Numbered from the stretch's first letter, positions 17,321 through 26,876 are shown. The stretch: DNA of 37,772 nt from Desulfocapsa sp. (GCA_030145625.1 JAQYVF010000046.1:1-37772), one strand, 5' to 3'. The notes: a model not told the origin generated them from the sequence alone. Numbers and translations are program-made.

Positions 17321-17908
17321 CTAATCTATTTTAGCAAAAGACGCAAGAGCTCTCTCTAACTCTTCTTTTCCCTGACCGCTTTTTGCAGAAAAAAGTATCC
17401 TCTGCCTGGAATCGATGGTGTGTCCGGCATCAAGAGCAGCTGCATGTCTTTGCCTTGCATTGCCGGATAATTTATCCACTTTCGTATACACCGGCAGACA
17501 AGGAACACCCTGTTGTTTCAACCAGGAAATCAGTTGACTGTCCTGAGGTTTAGCTCCGTGACGTATATCCATAATCACAACCACACAGCAGAGGGTGGAG
17601 CGTGTTTCAAGATAACTGGTAATGAGGGATTGCCAGCTATCCTGCATCCCCTTTGAAACTCTGGCAAAACCATACCCTGGAAGATCTACAAGATACACGG
17701 AGTCCTCAATTTCAAAATAATTGAGTCCTTGCGTTTTACCTGGTCGCCCACTTACTTTCACCAGAGCTTTTCTGCCAACCAGAACATTAATCAGAGAAGA
17801 CTTACCGACATTGGATCTGCCGGCAAAGGCTATCTCGGGGAGCGTGGGGGGGGGCAATTGGGACAGTTTATGAACACTGAGCAAAAAATTGACATCTATG
17901 AATTTCAT
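17321..17908 (-). CDS. engB: Ribosome biogenesis GTP-binding protein EngB (YsxC/YihA)
   Basis: A 195-residue Era-like GTPase needed for large ribosomal subunit assembly. The motifs are GRSNVGKSS (30-38), the conserved GRPGKTQGLNYF (54-65), DLPGYG (75-80) and TKVDK (142-146). The ATG overlaps the hisG stop by four bases (ATGA), indicating translational coupling; AAGG lies upstream. Confidence 0.95.
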   Translation of the reverse strand: MKFIDVNFLLSVHKLSQLPPPTLPEIAFAGRSNVGKSSLINVLVGRKALVKVSGRPGKTQGLNYFEIEDSVYLVDLPGYGFARVSKGMQDSWQSLITSYLETRSTLCCVVVIMDIRHGAKPQDSQLISWLKQQGVPCLPVYTKVDKLSGNARQRHAAALDAGHTIDSRQRILFSAKSGQGKEELERALASFAKID

Positions 17909-18777
17909 ATAACCTTGCTGAGTTGATATTCAATGATTCCTTCGGCGCCACCCTTCTTTAAAGCGGGAATCAAGTCTCTTACCACGTCCTCAGAAACCAC
18001 GGTCTCCACAGAAAACCAGTCTGTGTGATAAAGGTTGGCAACAGTCGGGGCATTGAGACTGGGTAAGAGCTCAATAACTTGATCTAGCTTTTCCTGAGAG
18101 ACATTCATCTTAAGACCGACAATCCTGTCGGCGTTGAGAGACCCCTGAAGCAGCATAGCAATATTTTCTATTTTTTCCCTTTTCCAGGGATCATTCCAAG
18201 CATCCTTATTGGCTATAAACTGGGTATTGGATTCCATCAATTCATGAATAACACGTAGGCCGTGTGCCCTGATGGTACTCTCTGTCTCAGTGACTTCAAC
18301 AATAGCATCTGCAAGCCCGGATACCACCTTTGCCTCTGTAGCACCCCAGGAAAATTCAATTTCCACGTTAATATTTTTTTCGGCGAAAAAACGCTTGCTC
18401 ACATTAATAAGTTCGGTGGAAATTTTTTTTCCTTCCAGGTCTTCAATACATGTTATATCCGAATCACCTTTTACAGCGATTACCCAGCGAGTCGGCTTCC
18501 TGCTGACCTTCGAGTAGATGAGATCACTGACAATAACCGCCTCCGATTGATTTTCCATTGTCCAATCTTTTCCAGTAATACCCGCATCAAGCATACCGCT
18601 TTCAACATAGCGAGACATTTCCTGAGGACGGCAGATTGAACAGGCAAGTTCAGGGTCATCAATCTCAGGGAAGTAGTTACGTGACTTTGGTTTAATGAGC
18701 CACCCGGCTTTTTCAAAAAGTTCTATAGTGGCTTTTTCCAGGCTTCCCTTGGGAAGACCAAGTTTCAGCTGCTTCAT
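17905..18777 (-). CDS. hisG: ATP phosphoribosyltransferase, long form (HisG)
   Basis: It catalyses the first step of histidine synthesis, ATP plus PRPP to phosphoribosyl-ATP. The protein starts MKQLKLGLPKGSLEKAT and includes GITGKDW (about 66-72) and the PRPP-binding-type segment GLADAIVEVTETEST. The approximately 290-residue length with a C-terminal ACT-like regulatory domain (about 215-288) marks the long form, which needs no HisZ and is usually feedback-inhibited by histidine. I prefer the ATG at 18777 (GGAGA six bases upstream); 18789 would add four residues. It sits between hisI and engB. Confidence 0.94.
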   Translation of the reverse strand: MKQLKLGLPKGSLEKATIELFEKAGWLIKPKSRNYFPEIDDPELACSICRPQEMSRYVESGMLDAGITGKDWTMENQSEAVIVSDLIYSKVSRKPTRWVIAVKGDSDITCIEDLEGKKISTELINVSKRFFAEKNINVEIEFSWGATEAKVVSGLADAIVEVTETESTIRAHGLRVIHELMESNTQFIANKDAWNDPWKREKIENIAMLLQGSLNADRIVGLKMNVSQEKLDQVIELLPSLNAPTVANLYHTDWFSVETVVSEDVVRDLIPALKKGGAEGIIEYQLSKVI

Positions 18778-18818
18778 GTTGTTCTCCATATCTTTAACCT
18801 TTGAGGATATTATGTCCT

Positions 18819-19391
18819 TTATTTATTTCCATAGACGACAGCCGGATCAAAAATTTTTTCACCGGTTGTCTGTAATTCACCATTCTCAACACGACGGAAA
18901 AAACAAGAGCGATATCCCTTATGACAGGCAGCTCCTCCTAACTGTTCCACTTTAAAAACCACTGTATCCTGATCACAATCAACAAAAATATCACGAATAA
19001 GCTGGACATGTCCTGAGGACTCACCCTTGAGCCATAGTTTTTGTCTCGATCTGCTCCAGAAGTGAGCCTTGCCTGTTTCCAAGGTTTTAAACCAGGATTC
19101 TTGATTGATGTAGGCCAGCATTAAAACTTCTCCGCTTGCAGCGTCCTGAACAATGGCTGGGAGTAATCCTGCCTTGTTTTTTGCAAAATCTAACTCTATC
19201 ATAACTCTCTTACCTTTTAAGCCTTTCTTGTAATCCTTTTCCGTTTTACTGCGAACCAGCTCCCTTTTCCGTTCTTTTTCCAGAAAATTGATCATACAAG
19301 AGGTTCTGCTTGTACAATAATCATCAGGATGACGGCATTCCGCATCCTCGGCTTCCATGGACTCTTTGTACTTTTCACAAGTAATTTTCAT
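18819..19391 (-). CDS. hisI: Phosphoribosyl-AMP cyclohydrolase with cysteine-rich N-terminal extension
   Basis: The HisI domain occupies residues about 64-190 and opens the adenine ring of phosphoribosyl-AMP in histidine synthesis. Key features are [18 protein letters not shown] (111-128), the metal-binding DCDQD (138-142) and the zinc-cysteine region [13 protein letters not shown]. No HisE domain is fused. Ahead of it lies a 63-residue extension with a C-x14-C-x6-C-x5-C spacing that includes [14 protein letters not shown]. An internal ATG at 19202 with AAGAGAG upstream could give the bare enzyme, so two products are possible. hisG follows after 41 bp. Confidence 0.9.
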   Translation of the reverse strand: MKITCEKYKESMEAEDAECRHPDDYCTSRTSCMINFLEKERKRELVRSKTEKDYKKGLKGKRVMIELDFAKNKAGLLPAIVQDAASGEVLMLAYINQESWFKTLETGKAHFWSRSRQKLWLKGESSGHVQLIRDIFVDCDQDTVVFKVEQLGGAACHKGYRSCFFRRVENGELQTTGEKIFDPAVVYGNK

Positions 19392-19521
19392 AATTCATTG
19401 CCGTTAAACAACCTGGAAAAGATATTGAAACAAAGTTCTTCACAAAACATTATTTTTTCATGGAAGTTGAGCTGAAAACAGGATCTGATCAAATCATTAT
19501 ATTTTTATAATGAAACAGGCC

Positions 19522-19550
19522 AATGTATGCCTGTATCAATCATTTGTCAA
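19522..19550 (-). promoter_or_regulatory. Sigma-70-type promoter upstream of hisI
   Basis: On the minus strand TTGACA (19545-19550), a 17-bp spacer and TACATT (19522-19527) form a good promoter about 130 bp before the hisI start. It lies in the 325-bp divergent region 19392-19716, which otherwise holds no gene I can support. A TTGACT at 19671 may belong to the opposite-strand FKBP gene but has no clear -10. Confidence 0.6.
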
Positions 19551-19716
19551 GAAACAGCTTTTCCTGTTCACAAGTAAAAAGAATTTAGCTGCCGACAGAT
19601 ACCTTCCAGCAAAAGATTGCCAAAGGTATCCTAATAGGATAAATATGGTACTTTCGTTTGAGTTATTTTATTGACTACTTTTATTACACTCTTCAACAGG
19701 GAGCATTGTCCTTTTT

Positions 19717-20160
19717 ATGAAACAAGTAGAAAAACAAGATACCGTTACCGTCACCTCGGTCGGAACGCTTGATAATGGAGCAGTCTTCGAAACCATAACT
19801 GAATCTGAGCCGAGAGTTATTAAAATTGGTGAAGAAGATACTCCCAAGCCAATTCAGCGAACTATCATAGGTATGCAGGTAGGAGAAATGCGCAAAGTAA
19901 GGCTAGAACCCGAAGAAGGCTTTGGTATCCGGCGCAATGATCTCCTGCAAACTATCCCAAAGAATCAGTTCTCCGATAAAATTGAGGCAAAGGTCGGCCT
20001 GCTTATTTCTATGAACGTGGAACAAGATGGTGTGAACCACCAGGTACCTGCGACCATAGTTGAACTCAAAGACGATTCAATCATCATCGACTACAATCAC
20101 CCCCTTGCCGGACATCCACTCAACTATGAACTAACTGTTATCGATATCACAAAAGAATGA
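19717..20160 (+). CDS. SlyD-like FKBP-type peptidyl-prolyl isomerase
   Basis: A 147-residue FKBP-fold protein of the SlyD type. GMQVGEMRKVRLEPEEGFG (52-70) is the FKBP core, then comes an inserted-in-flap chaperone domain, and DYNHPLAGHPLNYELTV is the SlyD hallmark. It lacks the histidine/cysteine-rich tail of E. coli SlyD, so a nickel-chaperone role is unlikely. There is no signal peptide. Likely role: cytoplasmic folding catalyst. Its Shine-Dalgarno (GGGAG) is distant. Confidence 0.88.
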   Translation: MKQVEKQDTVTVTSVGTLDNGAVFETITESEPRVIKIGEEDTPKPIQRTIIGMQVGEMRKVRLEPEEGFGIRRNDLLQTIPKNQFSDKIEAKVGLLISMNVEQDGVNHQVPATIVELKDDSIIIDYNHPLAGHPLNYELTVIDITKE

Positions 20161-20530
20161 TTTTACTCCCTTGGCGTATCTCTTGATCCTGCCTGACGTG
20201 AGTCTGCATCAAGCCGTAGCATGTTGTTTTTCTTGTACCACTAAGTGCCATTTCAATATGTTACGGCAGATGCCAACGCTACCATCTTGTTATAAAAAAT
20301 CAAATTCAGCTTGTTTTATCTTTTTATACCACCTTTCCCGCCCCTCCTTCGCTTAACTTTGCTTTTCCACTCTTCTCTTTTTTTTATAAAATTCACTGTA
20401 CATTCAAGATACCGACATATACAATAACAGTACTAACAGACGGAACATACTGTATTCGCTTGGTATTTGGGGCATCCAAACAAGCATCCCAACAACTTCC
20501 CAATATCTTTCTTATGGAAGGAGCTCTCTT
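20161..20530. other. Intergenic region upstream of the chemosensory operon
   Basis: These 370 bases hold no convincing ORF, tRNA or repeat. The part near 20380-20460 is AT-rich and probably carries the cheA promoter. A strong AAGGAG lies just before the cheA ATG. I found no clear sigma-28 or sigma-54 promoter. Confidence 0.5.
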
Positions 20531-23410
20531 ATGCAAATTGAAGACGACGAAATACTACAGGGTTTCATAGAAGAATCACTTGAGCATCTCGCCGATATAG
20601 AAACCGATCTTCTTCAAATAGAAGAAGCAGGCAGTGATATCGATGAAGATCTGGTAAACAAAGTTTTTCGGGCAGCCCACTCCATCAAAGGTGGTGCCGG
20701 ATTCATGGGATTGACTGTTATTCAGGATCTATCCCATGTCATGGAAAATGTCTTGGGACAGATCCGTAGTAGAAAACTTATTCCCAATCCAGAAATCATC
20801 AATGTCCTGCTTCAGGGTTCGGACAAGCTCCAGACCATGATAGAGGATGTCCAGAACAGTAATGATTATGACATCCAGGAACACCTGGTCCCCTTAAATG
20901 AAATTGCTGAAGGGAATGCTCCCCAGGCCGCCGTTGAGGCTACTCCCACTGAAGATATTTATGAAGCTTCTCAGGAACCAACCGAAGAAACAGCAGCACC
21001 TCCTGAAGAACTTTCAGTCTCGGAAACTGCACCGGAGCCACCAGATGTAACCAACTCTACAGAACCCGCGACAACTGCAGAAGTTTCGACGTCCCCTGAA
21101 GTTACTGCAACACAAGCTGCCACACCTCCTTCCACTAATCCTTCAACTACACCCAACACAAAGAAACAGGAACCGGTCAAGGTAGAGACAAGCATCCGGG
21201 TTCATGTCAGTCTACTCGATTCTCTGATGACCCTTGCCGGAGAACTCGTACTCAGCCGTAACCAGTTATTACAGACTATATCTTCAGATGACGTACGAAA
21301 CGCTGAAGTTGTCGGACAGCGTATTGACTTGATTACCTCTGAACTGCAAGAGGCCATCATGCTCACCCGTATGCAGCCCATTGGCAATGTCTTTAATAAA
21401 TTCAACAGAGTAGTTAGAGATCTTTCCAAAAAACTCTCTAAAAACATTGACCTTACCATCGTTGGCAAGGACGTTGAACTGGATAAAACCATCATTGAGT
21501 TGATTAACGATCCGTTGACTCATCTTGTCCGAAATTCCGTCGATCACGGCATCGAAATGCCTGATGAACGTGCCCGTATAGGAAAATCCTCAAAAGGTAT
21601 TGTTATCCTCAAGGCCTATCACGAGGCCGGACAGGTTGTCATCGAGATCAGTGATGACGGCAAAGGACTTGATGGAAACATTCTTGGTGCATCCGCCATT
21701 AATAAAGGTCTGATTACTGCAGAACAGCTCCAGGTAATGTCCGATCAGGAGAAAGTTAATCTTATTTTCCTGCCAGGTTTTTCCATGGCCAAAGAAGTGA
21801 CCGATGTTTCAGGTCGCGGCGTAGGCATGGACGTTGTCAAAACAAATCTTGACAAACTCGGAGGACAGGTTGATATCATTTCCGAGCCAGGTCAAGGAAC
21901 AACCATTTCCATTAAATTGCCGCTGACACTCGCCATCATCCCCTGCCAGATAATTGTGACCGGAGGGGAGCGATATGCCATCCCTCAAGTCAATCTCGAA
22001 GAGCTGCTTCGCATTCCAGCCAAACATGTAAAAGAACGCGTTGAACGAGTTGGTACTGCAGAAGTTGTTCGACTTCGTGGAAATCTTCTTCCTCTCATCC
22101 GTCTTTCCGATGTCCTTGGTATCGAGAGAACTTATTTTGACATAGAAAATAACGAATATAAAAAGGATAGAAGAGATCGCATATCTGACCGCAGAGGCAA
22201 GGAATCCCCAACTTTTGGTAGTGACAATGCTCAAGGGACTGAAGAAAATGATGATGCGGCCGATGGCGAACGTAGTAAATCTGATCGACGCTACGCTGCC
22301 TCAAGCGCTTTGAATATTGTTGTCGTCTCCAACGGTGCCTTGAAATATGGTCTGATTGTTGATCGCCTGCAGGACTCTGAAGAAATCGTCATCAAACCAC
22401 TCGGCAGACATCTTCAGCAATGCAAGGGATATGCCGGTGCAACTATCATGGGAGATGGACGCATAGCTCTTATCCTTGATGTAACGAACCTTGCTCGCAT
22501 GGCACGCCTCACCTCTCTTGATGGTACAGACAGGGCAACCGAGGTGGCTACGGCCGAAAAAGATAGCGTCAAGTCCCAGAAAGACAAACAGGCTCTCCTT
22601 ACTTTCAGAAGTTCAGAGGAAGAGCAGTTCGCTGTCCCCCTCAATCAAGTTGAACGTATAGAAAAAATAAAACGGAGCGACATAGAAGAACTTGGTGGAA
22701 AAAAAGTCATGCAATATCGAGGTGGCAGTCTTTCATTACTTGCCGTTGATGATGTTGCCATGGTGCAACCGCTTGCAGATAGTGAGAATCTTCTGGTTAT
22801 TGTCTTTAATATTGCCTCTCAGATTGTCGGACTTCTTGCCATTGGCCCCATTGACGCCATGGAAATTGCAGTTGCCGTTGATGAAGTCACCTTAAAACAA
22901 ACTGGAATCATGGGGTCCACCATTATTGATGGCCATACCACCATGCTCGTCGATATCTTCGAAGTAGTAGGTTCTTTGTACCCTGAGTGGTTTGAGAATC
23001 AGGAAGTCTATGAAGTAGAAGAAGAAGGTGGGACTGTACCCACCATTCTCATTGCTGAAGACTCTAACTTTTTCAGGAATCAGGTAAAATCATACATGAC
23101 CGAATCAGGGTATGATGTCATTGAAGGAGAAGATGGTGCGATAGCCTGGGAATTACTACAGGAGCATGGCGACGAAATCTCCATTGTAGTTACAGACATT
23201 GAAATGCCCAACATGAACGGCTTTGAACTGACGGAAACCATAAGGAAAGATGCTCGCTTTTCTTCCATTCCAATCATCGCCCTGACCACACTTGCCGGAG
23301 AAGAGGATGTCGCCAAAGGAAAAGCTGTAGGAGTTGACGAGTATCATATCAAACTTGATAAAGAGAAACTCATGGCTTCGGTCCACCACTACGTTAAGCA
23401 ACTCCATTAA
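20531..23410 (+). CDS. cheA: Hybrid chemotaxis-type histidine kinase CheA with C-terminal receiver
   Basis: This 959-residue cytoplasmic kinase has the following order. P1/HPt (1-115) carries His50 in RAAHSIKGGAGF. A 90-residue Thr/Pro/Glu-rich linker stands where the CheY/CheB-binding P2 domain would be. P3 dimerisation begins at about 220 (RVHVSLLDSLMTLAGELV). P4 ATPase has the N box HLVRNSVDHGIE, the G1 box DDGKGLDG and GRGVGMDVV. The P5 CheW-like domain is interrupted by a charged, DRR-rich insert (about 540-590). A second CheW-like domain spans about 685-825, and a receiver about 838-959 has Asp889. The family phosphorylates CheY and CheB in response to receptor arrays. The internal receiver may act as phosphate sink. 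It is the first gene of the operon. Confidence 0.93.
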   Translation: MQIEDDEILQGFIEESLEHLADIETDLLQIEEAGSDIDEDLVNKVFRAAHSIKGGAGFMGLTVIQDLSHVMENVLGQIRSRKLIPNPEIINVLLQGSDKLQTMIEDVQNSNDYDIQEHLVPLNEIAEGNAPQAAVEATPTEDIYEASQEPTEETAAPPEELSVSETAPEPPDVTNSTEPATTAEVSTSPEVTATQAATPPSTNPSTTPNTKKQEPVKVETSIRVHVSLLDSLMTLAGELVLSRNQLLQTISSDDVRNAEVVGQRIDLITSELQEAIMLTRMQPIGNVFNKFNRVVRDLSKKLSKNIDLTIVGKDVELDKTIIELINDPLTHLVRNSVDHGIEMPDERARIGKSSKGIVILKAYHEAGQVVIEISDDGKGLDGNILGASAINKGLITAEQLQVMSDQEKVNLIFLPGFSMAKEVTDVSGRGVGMDVVKTNLDKLGGQVDIISEPGQGTTISIKLPLTLAIIPCQIIVTGGERYAIPQVNLEELLRIPAKHVKERVERVGTAEVVRLRGNLLPLIRLSDVLGIERTYFDIENNEYKKDRRDRISDRRGKESPTFGSDNAQGTEENDDAADGERSKSDRRYAASSALNIVVVSNGALKYGLIVDRLQDSEEIVIKPLGRHLQQCKGYAGATIMGDGRIALILDVTNLARMARLTSLDGTDRATEVATAEKDSVKSQKDKQALLTFRSSEEEQFAVPLNQVERIEKIKRSDIEELGGKKVMQYRGGSLSLLAVDDVAMVQPLADSENLLVIVFNIASQIVGLLAIGPIDAMEIAVAVDEVTLKQTGIMGSTIIDGHTTMLVDIFEVVGSLYPEWFENQEVYEVEEEGGTVPTILIAEDSNFFRNQVKSYMTESGYDVIEGEDGAIAWELLQEHGDEISIVVTDIEMPNMNGFELTETIRKDARFSSIPIIALTTLAGEEDVAKGKAVGVDEYHIKLDKEKLMASVHHYVKQLH

Positions 23411-23807
23411 TTTTCAACGAAGAGTTTCAAATTGTTTTTTCATTCGTCCTGAAAAAATAGCTACAAGCTGGCAAAAAAGATATCTCCAAAAAATGGGAGA
23501 ACCTTAGTGTTGCCATTACCAAACCGATGATTACTGTCTCAGACCTTGCCTTGCACAATGCGAAACCAGGGAGCCAAAGGAGAGGTGAATAATTTTCTGG
23601 AGATTATCGCAAAATACGCTCATACTACAACCATGGCTGAAAACATTGCCACTCTAACCGGGAAACATTTCATTCTCTATCTCAAGGTGATGGAGAGGTT
23701 AACACCAATGCTAATCGCTTATAGACGTTGACAGACAAACTGACAGAGAAAATTAATAACTACACCATTTCATCCCAGCAGGAATTTCCCCACCAGGAGA
23801 AACAACT
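23411..23807 (+). pseudogene. Possible eroded coding remnant between cheA and cheW
   Basis: About 397 bp between genes that are otherwise tightly packed. A start-less frame at about 23474-23590 reads protein-like (ISKKWENLSVAITKPMITVS). A different frame continues with FLEIIAKYAHTTTMAENIAT near 23595-23650 before a stop at 23729. The frame switch suggests a degraded gene. I cannot assign a family, and it may be chance; no terminator is visible. Confidence 0.3.
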
Positions 23808-24269
23808 ATGGAAAAAGAAGATCAAGCTGCTAATAAAAATCTTGTCGAACTTGCAACCTTTATGATAGGTGATGCTCTTTGTGGCATGGACATTCTCAAG
23901 GTTCAGGAAATCAATAAACTGATAGACATGACAGCTGTACCACAGGCACCAAGTTATGTCCTTGGTATCTTAAATCTACGTGGCCAAATTGTAACAAGTA
24001 TAGATCTTGGTAAGAAACTTGGTCTTGGAGAAACAGACCTCTCTCTTGACCCAAGAAATATCATCGTCAACTCCCCTGGCGAACACATCGGTTTGCTTGT
24101 CAGCAAGATCAGCGATGTGGTAGAAGCCAACAAAGAAAAATTTGAAGCAGCCCCATCAAATATGGGTGGAATCCAGGGAGAATTCTTCACCGGTGTATAC
24201 AAAACAGAAGATAAACTTATCGGTATCCTGGATGTCGAAAAGGTTTTACGTGTGGAAGAGACAGCTTAA
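23808..24269 (+). CDS. cheW: Chemotaxis coupling protein CheW
   Basis: A 153-residue single CheW domain with two beta-barrel halves, which bridges chemoreceptors and CheA. Typical segments are FMIGDALCGMDILKVQEI (18-35), APSYVLGILNLRGQIV (46-61) and IGLLVSKISDVVE (about 93-105). AGGAG precedes the ATG by eight bases. Its stop overlaps the cheB start (TAATG), so the two are coupled. Confidence 0.95.
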   Translation: MEKEDQAANKNLVELATFMIGDALCGMDILKVQEINKLIDMTAVPQAPSYVLGILNLRGQIVTSIDLGKKLGLGETDLSLDPRNIIVNSPGEHIGLLVSKISDVVEANKEKFEAAPSNMGGIQGEFFTGVYKTEDKLIGILDVEKVLRVEETA

Positions 24270-25399
24270 TGATAATTGGGAAAAAACTGAGAATTCTTGT
24301 TGTAGACGATACTATTGTTTATCGTAAAGCCGTATCCGATATCCTTTCTGAAATTCCAGGCGTAGAAGTTGTTGGCGTTGCCCATAACGGTAAAATTGCC
24401 ATGGCAAAGATCGCCACCTTGAAACCGGATATGCTCACCCTTGATATCGAAATGCCGGAAATGAATGGGATCGAGGTGCTTGCAGAATTACAGCGCAACC
24501 ACCCGAACATTGGCGCAGTGATGGTTTCCACACTCACTATGGATGGTGGTGAGATGACCATGAAAGCACTGGAACTCGGAGCCTTTGACTTTATCCTGAA
24601 ACCACAAAGTAAAAACCCCACTGAAAGTATAAAAATACTGAAGCAGGCGTTAACACCGATTATCAGGGAGTTCAAACTTTCCAGAAACGCATCATCTCTT
24701 TTGCGTAACAAGGGTAAATTCAACAAAGGGACAAAGGCTGTTCTTCGTAAAATCAAAAAACCGATGCCACCCAAATCTTTTTCTCCGATTAATGGCAAAA
24801 CCAGACCAGCAGCCCACCGAGGAAAATCCGAGATTGTCACCATTGGGATATCCACAGGAGGCCCCAATGCACTGACCCAGATGCTCCCCATGTTGCCAGG
24901 AAATATCGGTGTTCCCATTCTGATTGTGCAACATATGCCACCAGTATTCACCAAGTCCTTAGCCACAAGCCTTAACAGCAAATGTGCACTGGAAGTAAAA
25001 GAAGCTGAAGACAGAGAGATTATTAAAAACAATACAGTATATATTGCACCAGGCGGCAAACAAATGAAACTCGTTGCCAGCGCAGATGGCCTGAACAGAC
25101 AGATAAAAATCACCAACGACCCACCTGAGAATTCTTGCAGACCTTCTGCAGATTATCTTTTCAGGTCAGTTGGTGATTATTATGTTGGAAGGACCACAGC
25201 AGTTATCATGACCGGAATGGGATCTGATGGCACGAAAGGCCTCAATGCTTTAAACCTCAAGGGGGCCATAATCATAGCCCAAAACGAAGAAACCTGCGTG
25301 GTTTATGGTATGCCCAAAGCTCCCATTGAGACAGGACTGGCCGATGTCATTGCCCCGTTAAATAAAATAGCTGATGAAATTGTCAAAAGTGTCCGTTAA
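24269..25399 (+). CDS. cheB: Chemoreceptor methylesterase/deamidase CheB
   Basis: CheB removes methyl groups from receptor glutamates when its receiver is phosphorylated. The receiver spans 1-125 with Asp13/Asp14 and phospho-acceptor Asp59 (LTLDIEMPEMNG). A basic linker (about 135-185) follows. The esterase domain has the triad Ser195 (GISTGGPNAL), His222 (IVQHMPP) and Asp320 (TGMGSDG). Its presence implies methylatable receptors encoded elsewhere. It starts within the cheW stop. Confidence 0.95.
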   Translation: MIIGKKLRILVVDDTIVYRKAVSDILSEIPGVEVVGVAHNGKIAMAKIATLKPDMLTLDIEMPEMNGIEVLAELQRNHPNIGAVMVSTLTMDGGEMTMKALELGAFDFILKPQSKNPTESIKILKQALTPIIREFKLSRNASSLLRNKGKFNKGTKAVLRKIKKPMPPKSFSPINGKTRPAAHRGKSEIVTIGISTGGPNALTQMLPMLPGNIGVPILIVQHMPPVFTKSLATSLNSKCALEVKEAEDREIIKNNTVYIAPGGKQMKLVASADGLNRQIKITNDPPENSCRPSADYLFRSVGDYYVGRTTAVIMTGMGSDGTKGLNALNLKGAIIIAQNEETCVVYGMPKAPIETGLADVIAPLNKIADEIVKSVR

Positions 25400-25456
25400 A
25401 TAAACTCTTTTACACTCATCACTCTTTTCCTTTAAAGAACTTTTCGTCTGGTAAAC

Positions 25457-26296
25457 ATGCTGAAAATCACAGCTGAAGAGCTGAAAGTTATAGCTCAATA
25501 TATTCATGAGATATGCGGAATATCTCTAGATCAGAGCAAGTCCTATCTCTTTGAAACGAGACTCGGATCTATTGCAGAGGAGCTAGGTTGCAAATCTTAT
25601 CGTGAACTTTACGATAAGGCCAGACGAGACCCAGCAAAAAAAATCGAAAGACAGATCATTGATGCAATCTCCACCAACGAAACACTTTTCTTTCGAGATA
25701 CAAGCCCGTTTGACCTCCTCAAACACAAAATTATTCCCGAAATAATAGATGCCCGTACTCCTAACACCCCTCAGCTGAAAACCAACGTCAAGATCTGGAG
25801 TTCAGCCTCCTCCACCGGGCAGGAACTTTATTCCATTGCCATGACCCTTCATGAACTCCTGGGTACACAGATTAAAAATTTCAACTTCAAGCTCTTAGGA
25901 ACTGACATTTCAGATACAGCAGTAAAGCAGGCCAGCTATGGAAAATACAACAAATTTGAAATAGAACGAGGGCTTCCCAGGCAGACACTTCAAAAACATT
26001 TCACCCTTTTTGGAGACACCTGGAAAGTCAAAGATGAGCTAAGGGGAATGGTCAATTTTCGTAAATTCAACCTGATGCTTCCCTTTACCGGTCTCGGGAA
26101 ATTTGACATTATCTTCTGCCGCAATGTTGCAATTTATTTTACTCTGCAAGATCGCAAAAAACTTTTCAATAAAATTGCTGACAGTCTTGCCGATGACGGA
26201 TACCTCATTATTGGTTCAACCGAATCACTCACAGGTATCTGCTCACGCTTTGTTCCCAAAAGACATCTTCGTGCCATCTTTTACCAGAAAAAATAA
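25457..26296 (+). CDS. cheR: Chemoreceptor methyltransferase CheR
   Basis: A 279-residue SAM-dependent glutamate O-methyltransferase, partner of CheB. The N-terminal helical domain spans about 1-75. The SAM-binding domain carries IWSSASSTGQELYSIAM (acidic/glycine motif), LLGTDISDTAV and FDIIFCRNVAIYF. NETLFFRD (about 74-81) is the conserved CheR motif. There is no TPR extension. The spacing of 57 bp after cheB fits one operon. Confidence 0.95.
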   Translation: MLKITAEELKVIAQYIHEICGISLDQSKSYLFETRLGSIAEELGCKSYRELYDKARRDPAKKIERQIIDAISTNETLFFRDTSPFDLLKHKIIPEIIDARTPNTPQLKTNVKIWSSASSTGQELYSIAMTLHELLGTQIKNFNFKLLGTDISDTAVKQASYGKYNKFEIERGLPRQTLQKHFTLFGDTWKVKDELRGMVNFRKFNLMLPFTGLGKFDIIFCRNVAIYFTLQDRKKLFNKIADSLADDGYLIIGSTESLTGICSRFVPKRHLRAIFYQKK

Positions 26297-26309
26297 CAGA
26301 GGTCCTGTG

Positions 26310-26876
26310 ATGAACAATCTAACAATACTTGTTGTCGATGATGATCCAGTAATCAAAAGACTTCTTGGACAGCGCCTTGTAAAAGAAGATTACACGGTCT
26401 TACTTGCTGAAGATGGGTATAAGGCAGAAAAGATTCTTAAAGAAAATCACGTTGATGTGGTCCTGACAGACCTGATGATGCCTGGAGAAATCAGTGGAAT
26501 AGAGGTAATTGATATAGCAAAAGATCTTGATCGAAACATTGAGGTAATCTTGATTACCGCACATTCTTCGGTTGATACAGCTGTAGAGGCCATGAAAAAA
26601 GGAGCCGCTGACTACCTTGAAAAACCAATCAATTTTACCGAGCTTTTTCTCAGGCTGGAAAAAATTGATACCATGCGTTCTGTACTTCGCAGTGCAGAAG
26701 ATCTCCGACAGGCAATGGATGTCACTGAGACCAATGCAGCTGAAACTATCCAAAATCTTGAAATTGCTGCGGGAGATCTCCAACAGAAACTGGATGCCAT
26801 TGAGTCCATTCTGATAGACGATGAGACAGATTCACATAGCCGGGTTACTGAAGCCTTGAACATCCTCCTCAACTGA
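26310..26876 (+). CDS. Response regulator with C-terminal coiled-coil tail
   Basis: A 188-residue protein. The receiver (1-122) has acidic Asp10-Asp12, phospho-acceptor Asp54 (VVLTDLMMPG), Thr83 (LITAHSS) and Lys105 (YLEKPI). The remaining 60 or so residues (about 128-188) are a predicted helix or coiled coil with heptad-like spacing and no DNA-binding or enzyme signature. It is the last gene of the chemosensory operon, 13 bp after cheR, and is the likely phosphate target of CheA, a CheY-like output acting through protein contact. The in-frame upstream extension overlaps cheR and is not used. Confidence 0.88.
   Translation: MNNLTILVVDDDPVIKRLLGQRLVKEDYTVLLAEDGYKAEKILKENHVDVVLTDLMMPGEISGIEVIDIAKDLDRNIEVILITAHSSVDTAVEAMKKGAADYLEKPINFTELFLRLEKIDTMRSVLRSAEDLRQAMDVTETNAAETIQNLEIAAGDLQQKLDAIESILIDDETDSHSRVTEALNILLN

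Noticed and set aside
20385-20425. Sigma-28-type promoter before cheA
   Set aside because: TAAAATTC and ACCGACAT are present but separated by 16 bases rather than about 11, so the match is not convincing.
24319-25116. 265-residue minus-strand ORF
   Set aside because: Entirely antisense to cheB, whose motifs are intact; composition is that of a shadow frame.
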